Position numbers and translations under genes: made by a program
Notes under the pieces: model-generated
The model's input: only the letters and a program-made list of their open reading frames with translations
What the model was told of the DNA's origin: nothing
Database searches by the model: none
Assembly (NCBI GenBank): GCA_943330855.2
Contig: CALQJI020000002.1
Span: forward strand, 115,776-179,775
Source of the DNA: Klebsiella pneumoniae
GTDB lineage: Bacteria > Verrucomicrobiota > Verrucomicrobiia > Limisphaerales > SXTU01
DNA length: 64,000 nt
Direction of reading: 5' to 3'
Part shown: one piece after another, positions 26,172 through 34,137 of the stretch
Layout: each line of letters starts with the position of its first letter
Position numbering within the stretch: the first letter of the stretch is position 1

Positions 26172-26993
26172 ATGAACCCGATCTTTCTGCCCAAACTCAT
26201 CGGCACAGCCGTGCTGGTGTTTGTGCTCGTCACCCTCGGCTCGTCCTCCAGCTATATGGTTGACCCGGGCACGCGCGGCATCAAGGTCACGCTCGGCAAG
26301 ACCGCCGAGCAGTTCCTGCCAGAAGGCTTCGGCTTCAAGGCCCCGTTCATCACCACCATCGTGCCGGTGAACATCCGGCAGAAGACCATGGCCGTGAAGG
26401 CCGACTGCTTCTCCTCGGACTTGCAGCAGGTCAGCCTCGAAGTGCGCGTGCTCTACCGCGTGCCGGAATCCTCGGTCGTGCAGATTTACAAGGAGTTCGC
26501 CGGCGACCCCTTCGACAGCCTCATCGCCCCGCGGGTGCAGGAAGCGCTCAAGGAAGTCACGGCCTCGCAGACCGCCGAGCAAATCGTGAAGAACCGCGAG
26601 GAGATCAAGCAGAAGGCCATCACCGCCGCGAAGCTGAAGATCGGCACGCTGCTCACCCTCGTGGACGTCGTCATCCGCAACATTGACCTCTCGCCCGAGC
26701 TGGAGCGCGCCATCGAGGCGAAGATGGTGGCCGAGCAGCAGGCCGCGCAGGCGCGCTTCACGCAGGTGCAGACCCAGACCGAGGCCGAGACCGCGATCAT
26801 CCGCGCGAGCGGCGAGGCCAAGGCCATCACCGTGCGCGGCGAGGCCCTCAAGCTGAATCCCGCCTTCCTGCGGCTGCAAATCGTCGAGCGCTGGAACGGC
26901 AAATCCCCGCTGGTCGTCCCGGCTGACGCCAACAACACGGGTGCCGCGTTGCTCCTCCCGCTCGGCCCGGCTGAGAAACCCGCCGCCCCATGA
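26172..26993 (+). CDS. SPFH/prohibitin-family membrane protein 2
   Basis: Encodes 273 aa from the ATG at 26172. Same layout as its neighbour: membrane helix LIGTAVLVFVLVTLGSS, SPFH domain (GTRGIKVTLGKTAEQFLPEGF), and a coiled-coil region with DSLIAPRVQEALKEVTASQ nearly identical to the paralogue. The pair arose by tandem duplication. Its last four bases overlap the start of a small membrane protein gene (ATGA), indicating translational coupling of all three. Confidence 0.9.
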   Translation: MNPIFLPKLIGTAVLVFVLVTLGSSSSYMVDPGTRGIKVTLGKTAEQFLPEGFGFKAPFITTIVPVNIRQKTMAVKADCFSSDLQQVSLEVRVLYRVPESSVVQIYKEFAGDPFDSLIAPRVQEALKEVTASQTAEQIVKNREEIKQKAITAAKLKIGTLLTLVDVVIRNIDLSPELERAIEAKMVAEQQAAQARFTQVQTQTEAETAIIRASGEAKAITVRGEALKLNPAFLRLQIVERWNGKSPLVVPADANNTGAALLLPLGPAEKPAAP

Positions 26994-27187
26994 ACCCACG
27001 GGTCCGCGCCGCGCTCCGATGGTTGGTCCTCATCGCCGTGCTGGTGCTGCTGGCTCTGCTGTTCAAGCCGGTGCTGGCCTTCGTCGAGATGGCGGCGCTC
27101 GAGCTGCGTTACTTTTGGTGGCTCATCCTCCTCGTGGCGCTGGCCGTCTGGCTCATCTGGGGCGTGGGGCGGAAGCCGAAGGAATAA
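26990..27187 (+). CDS. Small two-helix membrane protein of the SPFH operon
   Basis: Encodes 65 aa with two strong hydrophobic segments (LVLIAVLVLLALLFKPVLAF and WWLILLVALAVWLIWGV) separated by a short acidic turn (EMAALELR), and a basic C-terminus. The start overlaps the stop of SPFH protein 2 by ATGA. No family recognised. Coupling suggests it belongs to the SPFH complex, perhaps as an anchor or regulator; this is inference. Confidence 0.75.
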   Translation: MNPRVRAALRWLVLIAVLVLLALLFKPVLAFVEMAALELRYFWWLILLVALAVWLIWGVGRKPKE

Positions 27188-27233
27188 CCTTTCGCGTCGG
27201 CTCGTCAGTGGAGGGCAACTTTTAAGCACCACT

Positions 27234-28610
27234 ATGTTAAACCTCTTCGGCCAGCGCATCGCCGGCAACGCCCACTGCGACGGGATGGCCCGCCGCGAAT
27301 TCCTCAAGATCGGTGGCATGGCCGCCGGCGGCTTGTCCCTCGCGCAGTTGCTCAAGCTCGAAGCGCTCGCCGGCACCGGCAAGTCGCACAAGGCCGTCAT
27401 CAACATCTATCTCCCCGGCGGGCCGTCGCACATCGACATGTTCGACCTCAAGCCCAACGCGCCCAGTGAGGTCCGCGGCGAGTTCCGGCCCATCGGCACC
27501 AACGTCCCCGGCATGGAGATTTGCGAGCTGTTCCCGCGCCTCGCCAAGCAGGCCGACCAGTTCGCCCTCATCCGTTCGCTCGCCGACTCCGACGGCGCGC
27601 ACGACTGCTTCCAGTGCATGACGGGCCGGACGCAGAAGGAGAAACGCACCGCGCCCGCCGGCGGCTGGCCCAGCTTCGGCGCGTTCGTCTCGAAGGCGCT
27701 CGGGGCCGCGCCCGGCGCACCTGCGCACACCTCGTTGATGTATCCGACCGGCAACCGCACCTGGGGCGAACCCGGCGAAGGCGGCTTCCTCGGCCACGCG
27801 CATTCGCCGATGCAGCTCGTCGCGAAAGACCCGAATGCGCGCGTGCAAAATCTGACGCTCCAAGGCATGTCACTTGACCGCCTCCAGGACCGCGAACGCC
27901 TGCGCACCGCCGTGGACCAGTTCCGCAAGGACGCGGACACCACCGGCCAGATGAACGGCCTCGACAGCTACAACCAGCAGGCGCTCGGCATCCTCTCCGA
28001 CTCCAAGCTCACCGCCGCGCTGGACTTGTCGAAGGAGCACCCGTCCGTCGCCGCTCGCTACGGCCTCAACGACGACCGCTACCTTCGCGACGGCGCGCCG
28101 CGCATGATTCGCAACTTCCTCCTTGCCCGCCGCCTCGTGGAAGCCGGCGCGCGCGTGGTCTCGCTTAACTACAGCCGTTGGGATTGGCACGGCAGCGACG
28201 GCATGAACTTCCCCAGCTCCCGCGAGGAGTTCCCGCTCCTCGACCAGGGCCTCTCCGCGCTGCTCACCGACTTGAAGGAACGCGGCTTGGACCGCGACGT
28301 GGCCGTGGTGATGTGGGGCGAGTTCGGTCGGACGCCGAAGATCAACAACATGAACAGCCGCGACCACTGGCCGCGCGCGAACTTCGCCCTCGTCGCCGGT
28401 GGCGGCATGAAGACCGGCCAAGTCATCGGCTCCACCGACCGCATCGGGGCCGACGTGGCGGACCGCCCGGTGAAGTTCCAAGAAGTCTTCGCCACGCTCT
28501 ACCACTGCCTCGGCATCGACACCGCCACGGCGACGATGACCGACACCTCCGGTCGCCCCCAATACCTCGTGGACTCCGGCATCACGCCCATCCGCGAGTT
28601 GGTGGGCTGA
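27234..28610 (+). CDS. DUF1501 domain protein
   Basis: Encodes 458 aa. The N-terminus has a Tat-like motif (ARREFLKIGGMAAGGLSLAQLL). The body is DUF1501 (PF07394), related to sulfatases: NIYLPGGPSHIDMFDLKPNAP, FALIRSLADSDGAHDCFQCMTG, VVSLNYSRWDWHGSDGMNF, AVVMWGEFGRTPKINNMNSRDHWPRANFALVAGGG. Metal-ligand-like Asp/His residues of the fold are kept. DUF1501 genes are usually paired with a DUF1549/DUF1553 cytochrome gene; none is present here. Confidence 0.92.
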   Translation: MLNLFGQRIAGNAHCDGMARREFLKIGGMAAGGLSLAQLLKLEALAGTGKSHKAVINIYLPGGPSHIDMFDLKPNAPSEVRGEFRPIGTNVPGMEICELFPRLAKQADQFALIRSLADSDGAHDCFQCMTGRTQKEKRTAPAGGWPSFGAFVSKALGAAPGAPAHTSLMYPTGNRTWGEPGEGGFLGHAHSPMQLVAKDPNARVQNLTLQGMSLDRLQDRERLRTAVDQFRKDADTTGQMNGLDSYNQQALGILSDSKLTAALDLSKEHPSVAARYGLNDDRYLRDGAPRMIRNFLLARRLVEAGARVVSLNYSRWDWHGSDGMNFPSSREEFPLLDQGLSALLTDLKERGLDRDVAVVMWGEFGRTPKINNMNSRDHWPRANFALVAGGGMKTGQVIGSTDRIGADVADRPVKFQEVFATLYHCLGIDTATATMTDTSGRPQYLVDSGITPIRELVG

Positions 28611-28694
28611 CCTCCCGCAGCCGCACGACTTCTCTCTGCAACCTGTCGCGGGTGAAACCTTGAGTTTTCGCGCGGCCCCCGGTATCGAATTGGT

Positions 28695-29690
28695 ATGACT
28701 TGGTTTTACGCCGTCGGACAACAGCAGCAGGGACCGGTCACCGAGGACCAACTGCACGCGCTCGCCAAGGACGGCGTCGTCACCCCTGACACGCTGGTCT
28801 GGTGCGAGGGGATGGCGAACTGGCAGCCCTACCGCAGCGTCGCGCCGGTCGCGCCGGTCGCGGCTCCGCTGCCGCCCGCAATGCCCGGCGCAGCCACGGT
28901 GCCGGAGCCAGTCGTTAGCGGGGGAGTGAGCGAGGAGGAAATCCTCACGCGCGAATACCGCGTGGACATCGGCGAGGCCTTGAGCCAGGCGTGGAAAGTC
29001 TTCGCTGCGAACCCAGGCGTCATCATTGGCGCGTGCATGGTCCTCTTCCTCGTGACGCTGGGAATCACCATGATCGGCGGGGTGATTGGGCTCTTGGTGC
29101 CCTTTGCGAACGTCTTCATCAGCATGTTTGTCAACGGCGTGGCGTCGGGCGGCGCGTTGTGGTTCTTCCTGCGGATGGTGCGCGGCGAAACTGGGCAGTT
29201 TAACGATGTGTTCGCGGGGTTTGGGCCACGCTTCTGGCAGTTGGGGCTGGCCTCGCTCGTGCAAGGCATCATCAACCTCGTGATCATGGTGCCGGGGGTG
29301 GTGACGGCAATCGTCCTGGGCGTTTTCTCCTTCGCGAACCTGAAGTCGGGGCAGATGCCCGACTTCAAGATGGAGGCCTTCGGGCTCGTGGTGGTCATCG
29401 CGGCCGTCACGGTGCTCGTGCTGGTGTATGTGAGCTTGCTCTGGACGTTCTCCATCCTGCTGGTGATGGACAAGGGCTATGAATTCTGGCCCGCGATGCA
29501 GTTGAGCCGGCGGATGGTGAGCCGGCGGTGGTGGATGACCTTTCTGTTCCTGTTCGTGGGCGGGCTGATTTCCATGCTGGGTGCGCTCGCGTGCTTTGTC
29601 GGCCTGCTGGTTACGGTGCCGCTCTTCTACGGCATGACCGCCCACTTCTACGAGGCGAACTTCCGCGACCTAGCCCCGGCGCGGAAGTGA
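28695..29690 (+). CDS. GYF_2-domain integral membrane protein
   Basis: Encodes 331 aa. Residues 1-50 (MTWFYAVGQQQQGPVTEDQL, then VTPDTLVWCEGMANWQPYRSV) form a GYF_2/DUF4339 domain, thought to bind Pro-rich or partner peptides in the cytoplasm. A Pro/Ala linker follows (APVAPVAAPLPPAMPGA). The C-terminal ~230 residues carry about six hydrophobic segments (for example VIIGACMVLFLVTLGITMIGG). The combination is common in this phylum; function unknown. It converges with mutY, whose end lies 4 bases after its stop. Confidence 0.83.
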   Translation: MTWFYAVGQQQQGPVTEDQLHALAKDGVVTPDTLVWCEGMANWQPYRSVAPVAPVAAPLPPAMPGAATVPEPVVSGGVSEEEILTREYRVDIGEALSQAWKVFAANPGVIIGACMVLFLVTLGITMIGGVIGLLVPFANVFISMFVNGVASGGALWFFLRMVRGETGQFNDVFAGFGPRFWQLGLASLVQGIINLVIMVPGVVTAIVLGVFSFANLKSGQMPDFKMEAFGLVVVIAAVTVLVLVYVSLLWTFSILLVMDKGYEFWPAMQLSRRMVSRRWWMTFLFLFVGGLISMLGALACFVGLLVTVPLFYGMTAHFYEANFRDLAPARK

Positions 29691-29694
29691 GTAG

Positions 29695-30876
29695 TCAGCT
29701 CCCCGCCGCGAGCCGCCGCAGGATGCGCCGGTGCGCGCTCGTGAAGGGCAGGGCGTGCAACCCCTCCAAGTCCAGCCACCGAGTGTCCGTCGGGATGCCG
29801 CTCGCCGCCGCTGCCGAACGAACCCGAAATACCCGCTGTGTGATGCGGTAGCGCGTGATGGTGTGCCGGACCTCGCAGAGTGGCTCGCACCGGGCGGTGA
29901 GTTCCAACAGCAGTTTCAACGAGTCGGCTGGCAGGCGGGTTTCTCCCGTGACTTCTAGGTTTGGAAATTCCCACAAGCCCGCGTTCACACCGCTCGCGGG
30001 CCGCTGCGTCACGAGAAATTCCCCGTCCCGCTCCACCACGAAGGCGTGAAATTCCCGTGCTGTGGCAGCCGCGCGCGGTCCGAGGTTCGGCAGCTCATCC
30101 ACGCGGCCCTCGCGCAGCGCGGCACAGTGCGAGCGCACGGGGCACTGTGGGCACTTCGCGTTTTGCGGTGTGCAGAGGGTGGCCCCGAGCTCCATGAGGG
30201 ACTGGTTCACGGTGGAGCAAGGGCCAGCGGTGCAGAGTGAGGAGTGAAGGGTGAAGCCCGAAGCGTGAGGGGCGGCGGCTTGGACGAGTTGGGTGGCGAG
30301 GTGCCACAGCCGGTCGTTCGTTGGTTTGTCACGGGGGTTTTCGCGGATGTCAAAGAGGCGGGTGAGGACGCGTATGACGTTGCCGTCGAGGATCGGTGTG
30401 GGGGCGTTGTAGGCGATGCTGCTGATCGCCCCGGCGGTGTAGCGGCCCACGCCGGGCAAGGCCAGCACCGCCTCGTAGTCACGCGGGAACCGGCCGTCGT
30501 GCTGCGCCATGATTTGCTGTGCCGCCCTTTGCAGGTTGCGGGCGCGCGTGTAATAGCCCAGGCCCTCCCAGAGTTTCAGCACGCGCTGCTCGGGCGCGGT
30601 GGCGAGCGTGCTCACGTCCGGCAATTCGCGCATCCAGCGCTCCCAATACGGGATGACGGTCTTCACCTGCGTCTGTTGCAGCATGATTTCCGACACCCAA
30701 ATCGCGTAGGGGTCCAGCGTGCGCCGCCACGGCAGGTCACGCGCGGCGGTGGTGAACCAGCCGAGCAGGGAGGAGACCAGCGAAGGGGGAAGGGGGAAGG
30801 GGGAAGGGGGAATAGGAGAGCGACGCGGCTTTGGCTTTATGTCTTTGAACTTTGAACGATCGGTCGGGCTCGGCAC
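29695..30876 (-). CDS. mutY: A/G-specific adenine DNA glycosylase (MutY)
   Basis: Encodes 393 aa from a GTG at 30876. The glycosylase domain has the catalytic Glu in SEIMLQQTQVKTVIPYWERW, the helix-hairpin-helix LPGVGRYTAGAI, catalytic Asp in LDGNVIRVLTRLFD, and the 4Fe-4S ligands in CTPQNAKCPQCPVRSHC (C-x6-C-x2-C-x5-C). The end is a NUDIX-like domain recognising 8-oxoG. MutY removes adenine opposite 8-oxoguanine. Two oddities: a Pro-rich N-terminal extension encoded by repeated GAAGGGG units (30781-30812), and about 18 extra residues (near 200-217) before the conserved NQSLMELGA, encoded by repeat-like DNA at 30225-30275. Confidence 0.92.
   Translation of the reverse strand: MPSPTDRSKFKDIKPKPRRSPIPPSPFPLPPSLVSSLLGWFTTAARDLPWRRTLDPYAIWVSEIMLQQTQVKTVIPYWERWMRELPDVSTLATAPEQRVLKLWEGLGYYTRARNLQRAAQQIMAQHDGRFPRDYEAVLALPGVGRYTAGAISSIAYNAPTPILDGNVIRVLTRLFDIRENPRDKPTNDRLWHLATQLVQAAAPHASGFTLHSSLCTAGPCSTVNQSLMELGATLCTPQNAKCPQCPVRSHCAALREGRVDELPNLGPRAAATAREFHAFVVERDGEFLVTQRPASGVNAGLWEFPNLEVTGETRLPADSLKLLLELTARCEPLCEVRHTITRYRITQRVFRVRSAAAASGIPTDTRWLDLEGLHALPFTSAHRRILRRLAAGS
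30225..30275. repeat. Repeat-like insertion inside mutY
   Basis: Short iterated units (GAGTGAGGAGTGAAGGGTGAA) encode residues around ASGFTLHSSLCTAGPCST, which separate the usual P-x-NQ-LMELGA junction. The purine-rich, TGA-dense composition in another frame is unlike the flanking mutY codons. Confidence 0.5.
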
Positions 30877-30928
30877 GCGGGCGTAGTTTGCGCTCGAAAC
30901 TCGAATCCCGAAACTCGAAACTCACCCC

Positions 30929-31891
30929 GTGAAACCGCTTACGATGCACACGTGCAAGCTCACGGACCCGCAGGCCGCCGCGCTGGACGCCCACCTGCGC
31001 GAACATGGGTTCACGCCGCGCACCGTGCCTTACGCGCGCTTCGCCGCAGAGAAGGACAAGCTCAACGTCGTGTTTTACGAGAGCGGCAAGCTGGTCTTGC
31101 AGGGCAAAGGCACGCAGGAATTCGTCGAGTTCGTGTTGGAGCCGGAGATTTTGAAACGCGCGGAGGTGGGTTACGAGGAGGTGTTACATCCCGAGATGTT
31201 TGTGGCGCGCATTGGCGTAGATGAGTCGGGCAAGGGCGATTTCTTCGGGCCCTTGTGCGTAGCGGCGGTGTATGTGAACGACTCCGTGGTGCGCGCGTGG
31301 CAGGACGCGGGCATCCAAGATTCCAAGAACATCGGCAGCGACCGGCGCATCGCGGACTTGGCCAAAGTCATCCGCGAGACCCCCGGCTGCCACAACGAGG
31401 TGCTCACGCTGGGCGGTATGAATTACAACCAGCGCTATCGCGACATCGGCAGCCTCAATCCACTGCTCGCCAAGGGCCATGTGAACTCCATCCTCGCCGT
31501 CCTCGCGCCGGCGCATCACCTCGCCCCGCCGCCGGAGCACGCTATTATTGATCAGTTCGCCGCGACGGAGACGACGGTGGCCCGCGAGGCGAAGGCGCGC
31601 GGGTTAAAGCTGAAGATTGTGCAACGCCACAAGGCGGAGGCGGACCTCGCGGTGGCAGCCGCCTCCATCTTGGCGCGGCACGCGTTCGTCACGGGGTTGG
31701 CAGCCATGGGCCGGGAGATCGGCGTGGAGCTGCCGAAGGGGGCGTCCTCCGCCGTGGACAAAGTGGCCAAGACAATTTTCGAGCAGCACGGCGTCGCGAC
31801 GCTGGCGCGGGTGGGAAAGATGCACTTCCGCACCGCACTGCGGGCCCAAGGCTTGCCCGAGCCGCCGAAGGTGGAGTGGCGTCGGAAGTAG
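30929..31891 (+). CDS. rnhC: Ribonuclease HIII
   Basis: Encodes 320 aa from a GTG at 30929 (an ATG at 30944 is an alternative). The N-terminal ~85 residues are the TBP-like substrate-binding domain specific to RNase HIII (YARFAAEKDKLNVVFYESGKLVLQGKG). The catalytic domain has the acidic residues of GVDESGKGDFFGPL, QDSKNIGSDRRI, IIDQFAATET and HKAEADLAVAAASILAR. It cleaves the RNA strand of RNA-DNA hybrids. The divergent gap from mutY (52 bases) has AACTCGAA repeats and little room for regulation. Confidence 0.93.
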   Translation: MKPLTMHTCKLTDPQAAALDAHLREHGFTPRTVPYARFAAEKDKLNVVFYESGKLVLQGKGTQEFVEFVLEPEILKRAEVGYEEVLHPEMFVARIGVDESGKGDFFGPLCVAAVYVNDSVVRAWQDAGIQDSKNIGSDRRIADLAKVIRETPGCHNEVLTLGGMNYNQRYRDIGSLNPLLAKGHVNSILAVLAPAHHLAPPPEHAIIDQFAATETTVAREAKARGLKLKIVQRHKAEADLAVAAASILARHAFVTGLAAMGREIGVELPKGASSAVDKVAKTIFEQHGVATLARVGKMHFRTALRAQGLPEPPKVEWRRK

Positions 31892-31936
31892 GCCGCCCCA
31901 GTGGCGCTCCATTGGCGCCGGTGCGCTTGAAGCCTT

Positions 31937-32005
31937 TAGCCCGCCGAGGTGAGGCGGCGGATGCGACTGCGTGCGGACAGTTCCGCCCCCTTACCTCGGC
32001 GGCTA
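31937..32005. repeat. Palindromic repeat family B, copy 2
   Basis: Arms 31937-31961 (TAGCCCGCCGAGGTGAGGCG...) and 31981-32005 (ending TTACCTCGGCGGCTA) are inverted copies, with the same core as the copy at 19652-19723. It lies between the convergent rnhC and cupin genes. Confidence 0.75.
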
Positions 32006-32098
32006 CGAGGTCAATGGGAGAGGGGAGCGCCCAGCGCACGGCAACGCACCGAGGACATTCTCCCGCACGACCCGGTTGTGGCTGCTCGGACTGAACCC

Positions 32099-33367
32099 TC
32101 AGTTGAACTTGTTTGTCCGATACGCGCCCATTGCGGGGGCGTTCGGGTTCACCTCGGGGCCGAAGTAGCGCAACGTCACGAGCGGCTCTGTCTCGCTGGT
32201 GTTCTCGAACGTCACGCCGTTCTTCGCGCCGTCCTCGGTGCAGAAGTATTCGTCCTCCGTGAGTTCGTGGAAGCGGATCAGCTTGGGGCTGACCAGCGGC
32301 TGGCCATTGATCTTCCCAGAGCCTTGCACGCAGATAAGACCGTAAGCGCCGGTGTCCTTGATGGTCACCTTCGTGCCGGGGTCCACGGTCAGTTCCTTCG
32401 CCGTGAAGAGCTGCTCGCCAGCCACCTTGCCGTAGACGATCCACCGGTCCACAAAGCCCTCGCTCCGCGTGTCCGCCACGGGCACCGGTTCGAGGTAATG
32501 GTTATCCTTGAAGTTCGGGTCCACGTTCTTCTCCCAGTCGAGCTGGTCCACGATGAAGTCGAAGTCCTGATGCTTCGCCTTGGGCATATCCTTCACGAGG
32601 AGGGACCACGGCACTTCGCGGCCCTCGACAAGATTCTGATACATCCCGAAGACATCACTGCCCCACTGCGGCTCATAAGTGCAGAGGCTGCCCGGCGCGT
32701 GCAGGATGCAGGGGTCAATGAGCCAGCCCGAGCCCACCTTCAGCCGGTAAGCCTTCGACAGGTCCAAGATGCCGTTGTCCCCCTTGTTCCAATTCTCGAT
32801 ACACTTGCGCACCTGCGCCTTCGTCGTGCCGGGCTCGAAGCCCATGAAGGTGTAGGGGAAATTATTTCCGACATTGTTGTGCTGCGGCGGGAAGTAATAG
32901 CTCTCCGGCTTGCCTTCCTGACCCACCAGCTTGGCCTGCTTCGCCGACTGGTGCATGTGGTGGGGGATGGGCCCCATGTTGTCGAAGAACTTCGAGTAGA
33001 CCGGCCACTTCCCATACTTCTTCCAGATGGCATTACCCACCAGCGTCGCGCCCGTGTCCTCCACCGCCTGCTTGAGCGTGAAGCGTTCCTGGCCCACCAC
33101 GCAGTAGTTCAAGCCCTCGTCCGCCGCGCGCCCCTGATTGGCGGTGACGGTCGTGCTCGCGAACCAACGCTCATCAATCCCGCCGCGATTCAGGCCGTAA
33201 GCGTAGGTATCATCCGGGTGCAACTTGATGCGCAAGCCCGGCTGGAGGAAAGAGCGCGGCACCCACGCGGGGGCCAAGCGCAGCAAGCCGCCGGTGCGGG
33301 ACAGCTCGGCCCCGACCTTGGCGGCCGTGTTCTTCTTAATCGTCTTGAGTTGGGAAACAGTGTTCAT
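32099..33367 (-). CDS. Cupin-fold protein resembling phosphomannose isomerase
   Basis: Encodes 422 aa. The N-terminal half has a cupin metal site, GPIPHHMHQSAKQAKLV, with a further Glu/His-rich segment (KPESYYFPPQHNNVG), and the middle contains KVGSGWLIDPCILHAPGSLCTYEPQ. The C-terminal half has a second cupin-like strand set (LTVDPGTKVTIKDTGAYGLICVQGSGKINGQPL). Class I mannose-6-phosphate isomerases have this double-cupin architecture, but their standard signature is not exact here, so the substrate is uncertain. No signal peptide. No clear operon partner. Confidence 0.65.
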   Translation of the reverse strand: MNTVSQLKTIKKNTAAKVGAELSRTGGLLRLAPAWVPRSFLQPGLRIKLHPDDTYAYGLNRGGIDERWFASTTVTANQGRAADEGLNYCVVGQERFTLKQAVEDTGATLVGNAIWKKYGKWPVYSKFFDNMGPIPHHMHQSAKQAKLVGQEGKPESYYFPPQHNNVGNNFPYTFMGFEPGTTKAQVRKCIENWNKGDNGILDLSKAYRLKVGSGWLIDPCILHAPGSLCTYEPQWGSDVFGMYQNLVEGREVPWSLLVKDMPKAKHQDFDFIVDQLDWEKNVDPNFKDNHYLEPVPVADTRSEGFVDRWIVYGKVAGEQLFTAKELTVDPGTKVTIKDTGAYGLICVQGSGKINGQPLVSPKLIRFHELTEDEYFCTEDGAKNGVTFENTSETEPLVTLRYFGPEVNPNAPAMGAYRTNKFN

Positions 33368-33519
33368 GAGTGAGGTTGCAGCGCTGCTGAGTTATACAAA
33401 TACCAAGTGGTCGTAGAACGCGGAGCCAATCCTATCGGCAGCGAAACGCGGCCAGCAAGTTTTCTTCTCCAACGCACCTACTTGCCAAGCCTCAACTCGC
33501 CCCGCAGCATCTCGCGCCA

Positions 33520-34005
33520 ATGGACTTCCGGGACAAAATCATTCCCTTCGCCAACGTCGCGGCGTGGCGCGAGCGGATGCGGGCGGCGGGCAAACGGCTG
33601 GTCGTGACGAACGGCTGCTTCGACATCCTCCACGCCGGGCACGTCACTTACCTCGCAGCGGCGCGGGAGCTTGGCGATGGGTTGCTCGTCGGCTTGAACA
33701 GTGATGCCTCGGTGCGGGCGCTCAAGGGCGCGGGCCGGCCGGTGAACCCCGAGGGAGATCGCGCGACGGTCATGGCTGCACTCGCGGCGGTGGACGGCGT
33801 GTGTCTGTTTGAGGAAGTGGACGCGCTGCGTCTCCTCGCCGAGGTGAAGCCGGACATTTACGCGAAGGGCGGCGACTACACGCTCGATACGATCAACCAA
33901 CCCGAGCGTCGGCTCATCGAGGGCTTCGGCGGGAAGGTGGTCATCCTCCCGGGTGTGCCGGGGCGCTCCACGAGCAACGTGCTGGCGAAGATCGCGAAGG
34001 GCTGA
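33520..34005 (+). CDS. rfaE2: D-glycero-beta-D-manno-heptose 1-phosphate adenylyltransferase
   Basis: Encodes 161 aa, the usual size of a stand-alone RfaE domain II/HldE C-terminal domain. The nucleotidyltransferase motif is VTNGCFDILHAGHVTYLAAA (HxGH), followed by GLNSDASVRALKG and the C-terminal PGVPGRSTSNVLAKI with the (S/T)-rich ATP-binding motif. It makes ADP-glycero-manno-heptose for LPS inner core, implying an LPS-bearing cell. The kinase partner RfaE1 is not in the window. Confidence 0.92.
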   Translation: MDFRDKIIPFANVAAWRERMRAAGKRLVVTNGCFDILHAGHVTYLAAARELGDGLLVGLNSDASVRALKGAGRPVNPEGDRATVMAALAAVDGVCLFEEVDALRLLAEVKPDIYAKGGDYTLDTINQPERRLIEGFGGKVVILPGVPGRSTSNVLAKIAKG

Positions 34006-34137
34006 CGGGGCAGGGGAGTTGAGCTCCACAACGGACGTCACGCACGCAACGCATGTCGGCAGCAGCGCCGCCGCACAAAACGTTCCGTCGCTGCTTTTGC
34101 GCTTCCCTCGCCCGGCTGGAACCGAAAAGCTCGGGGG

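Noticed and set aside
30781..30815. Tandem GAAGGGG units as a CRISPR or satellite array
   Set aside because: Units are too short, have no spacers, and lie within the mutY 5' coding end.
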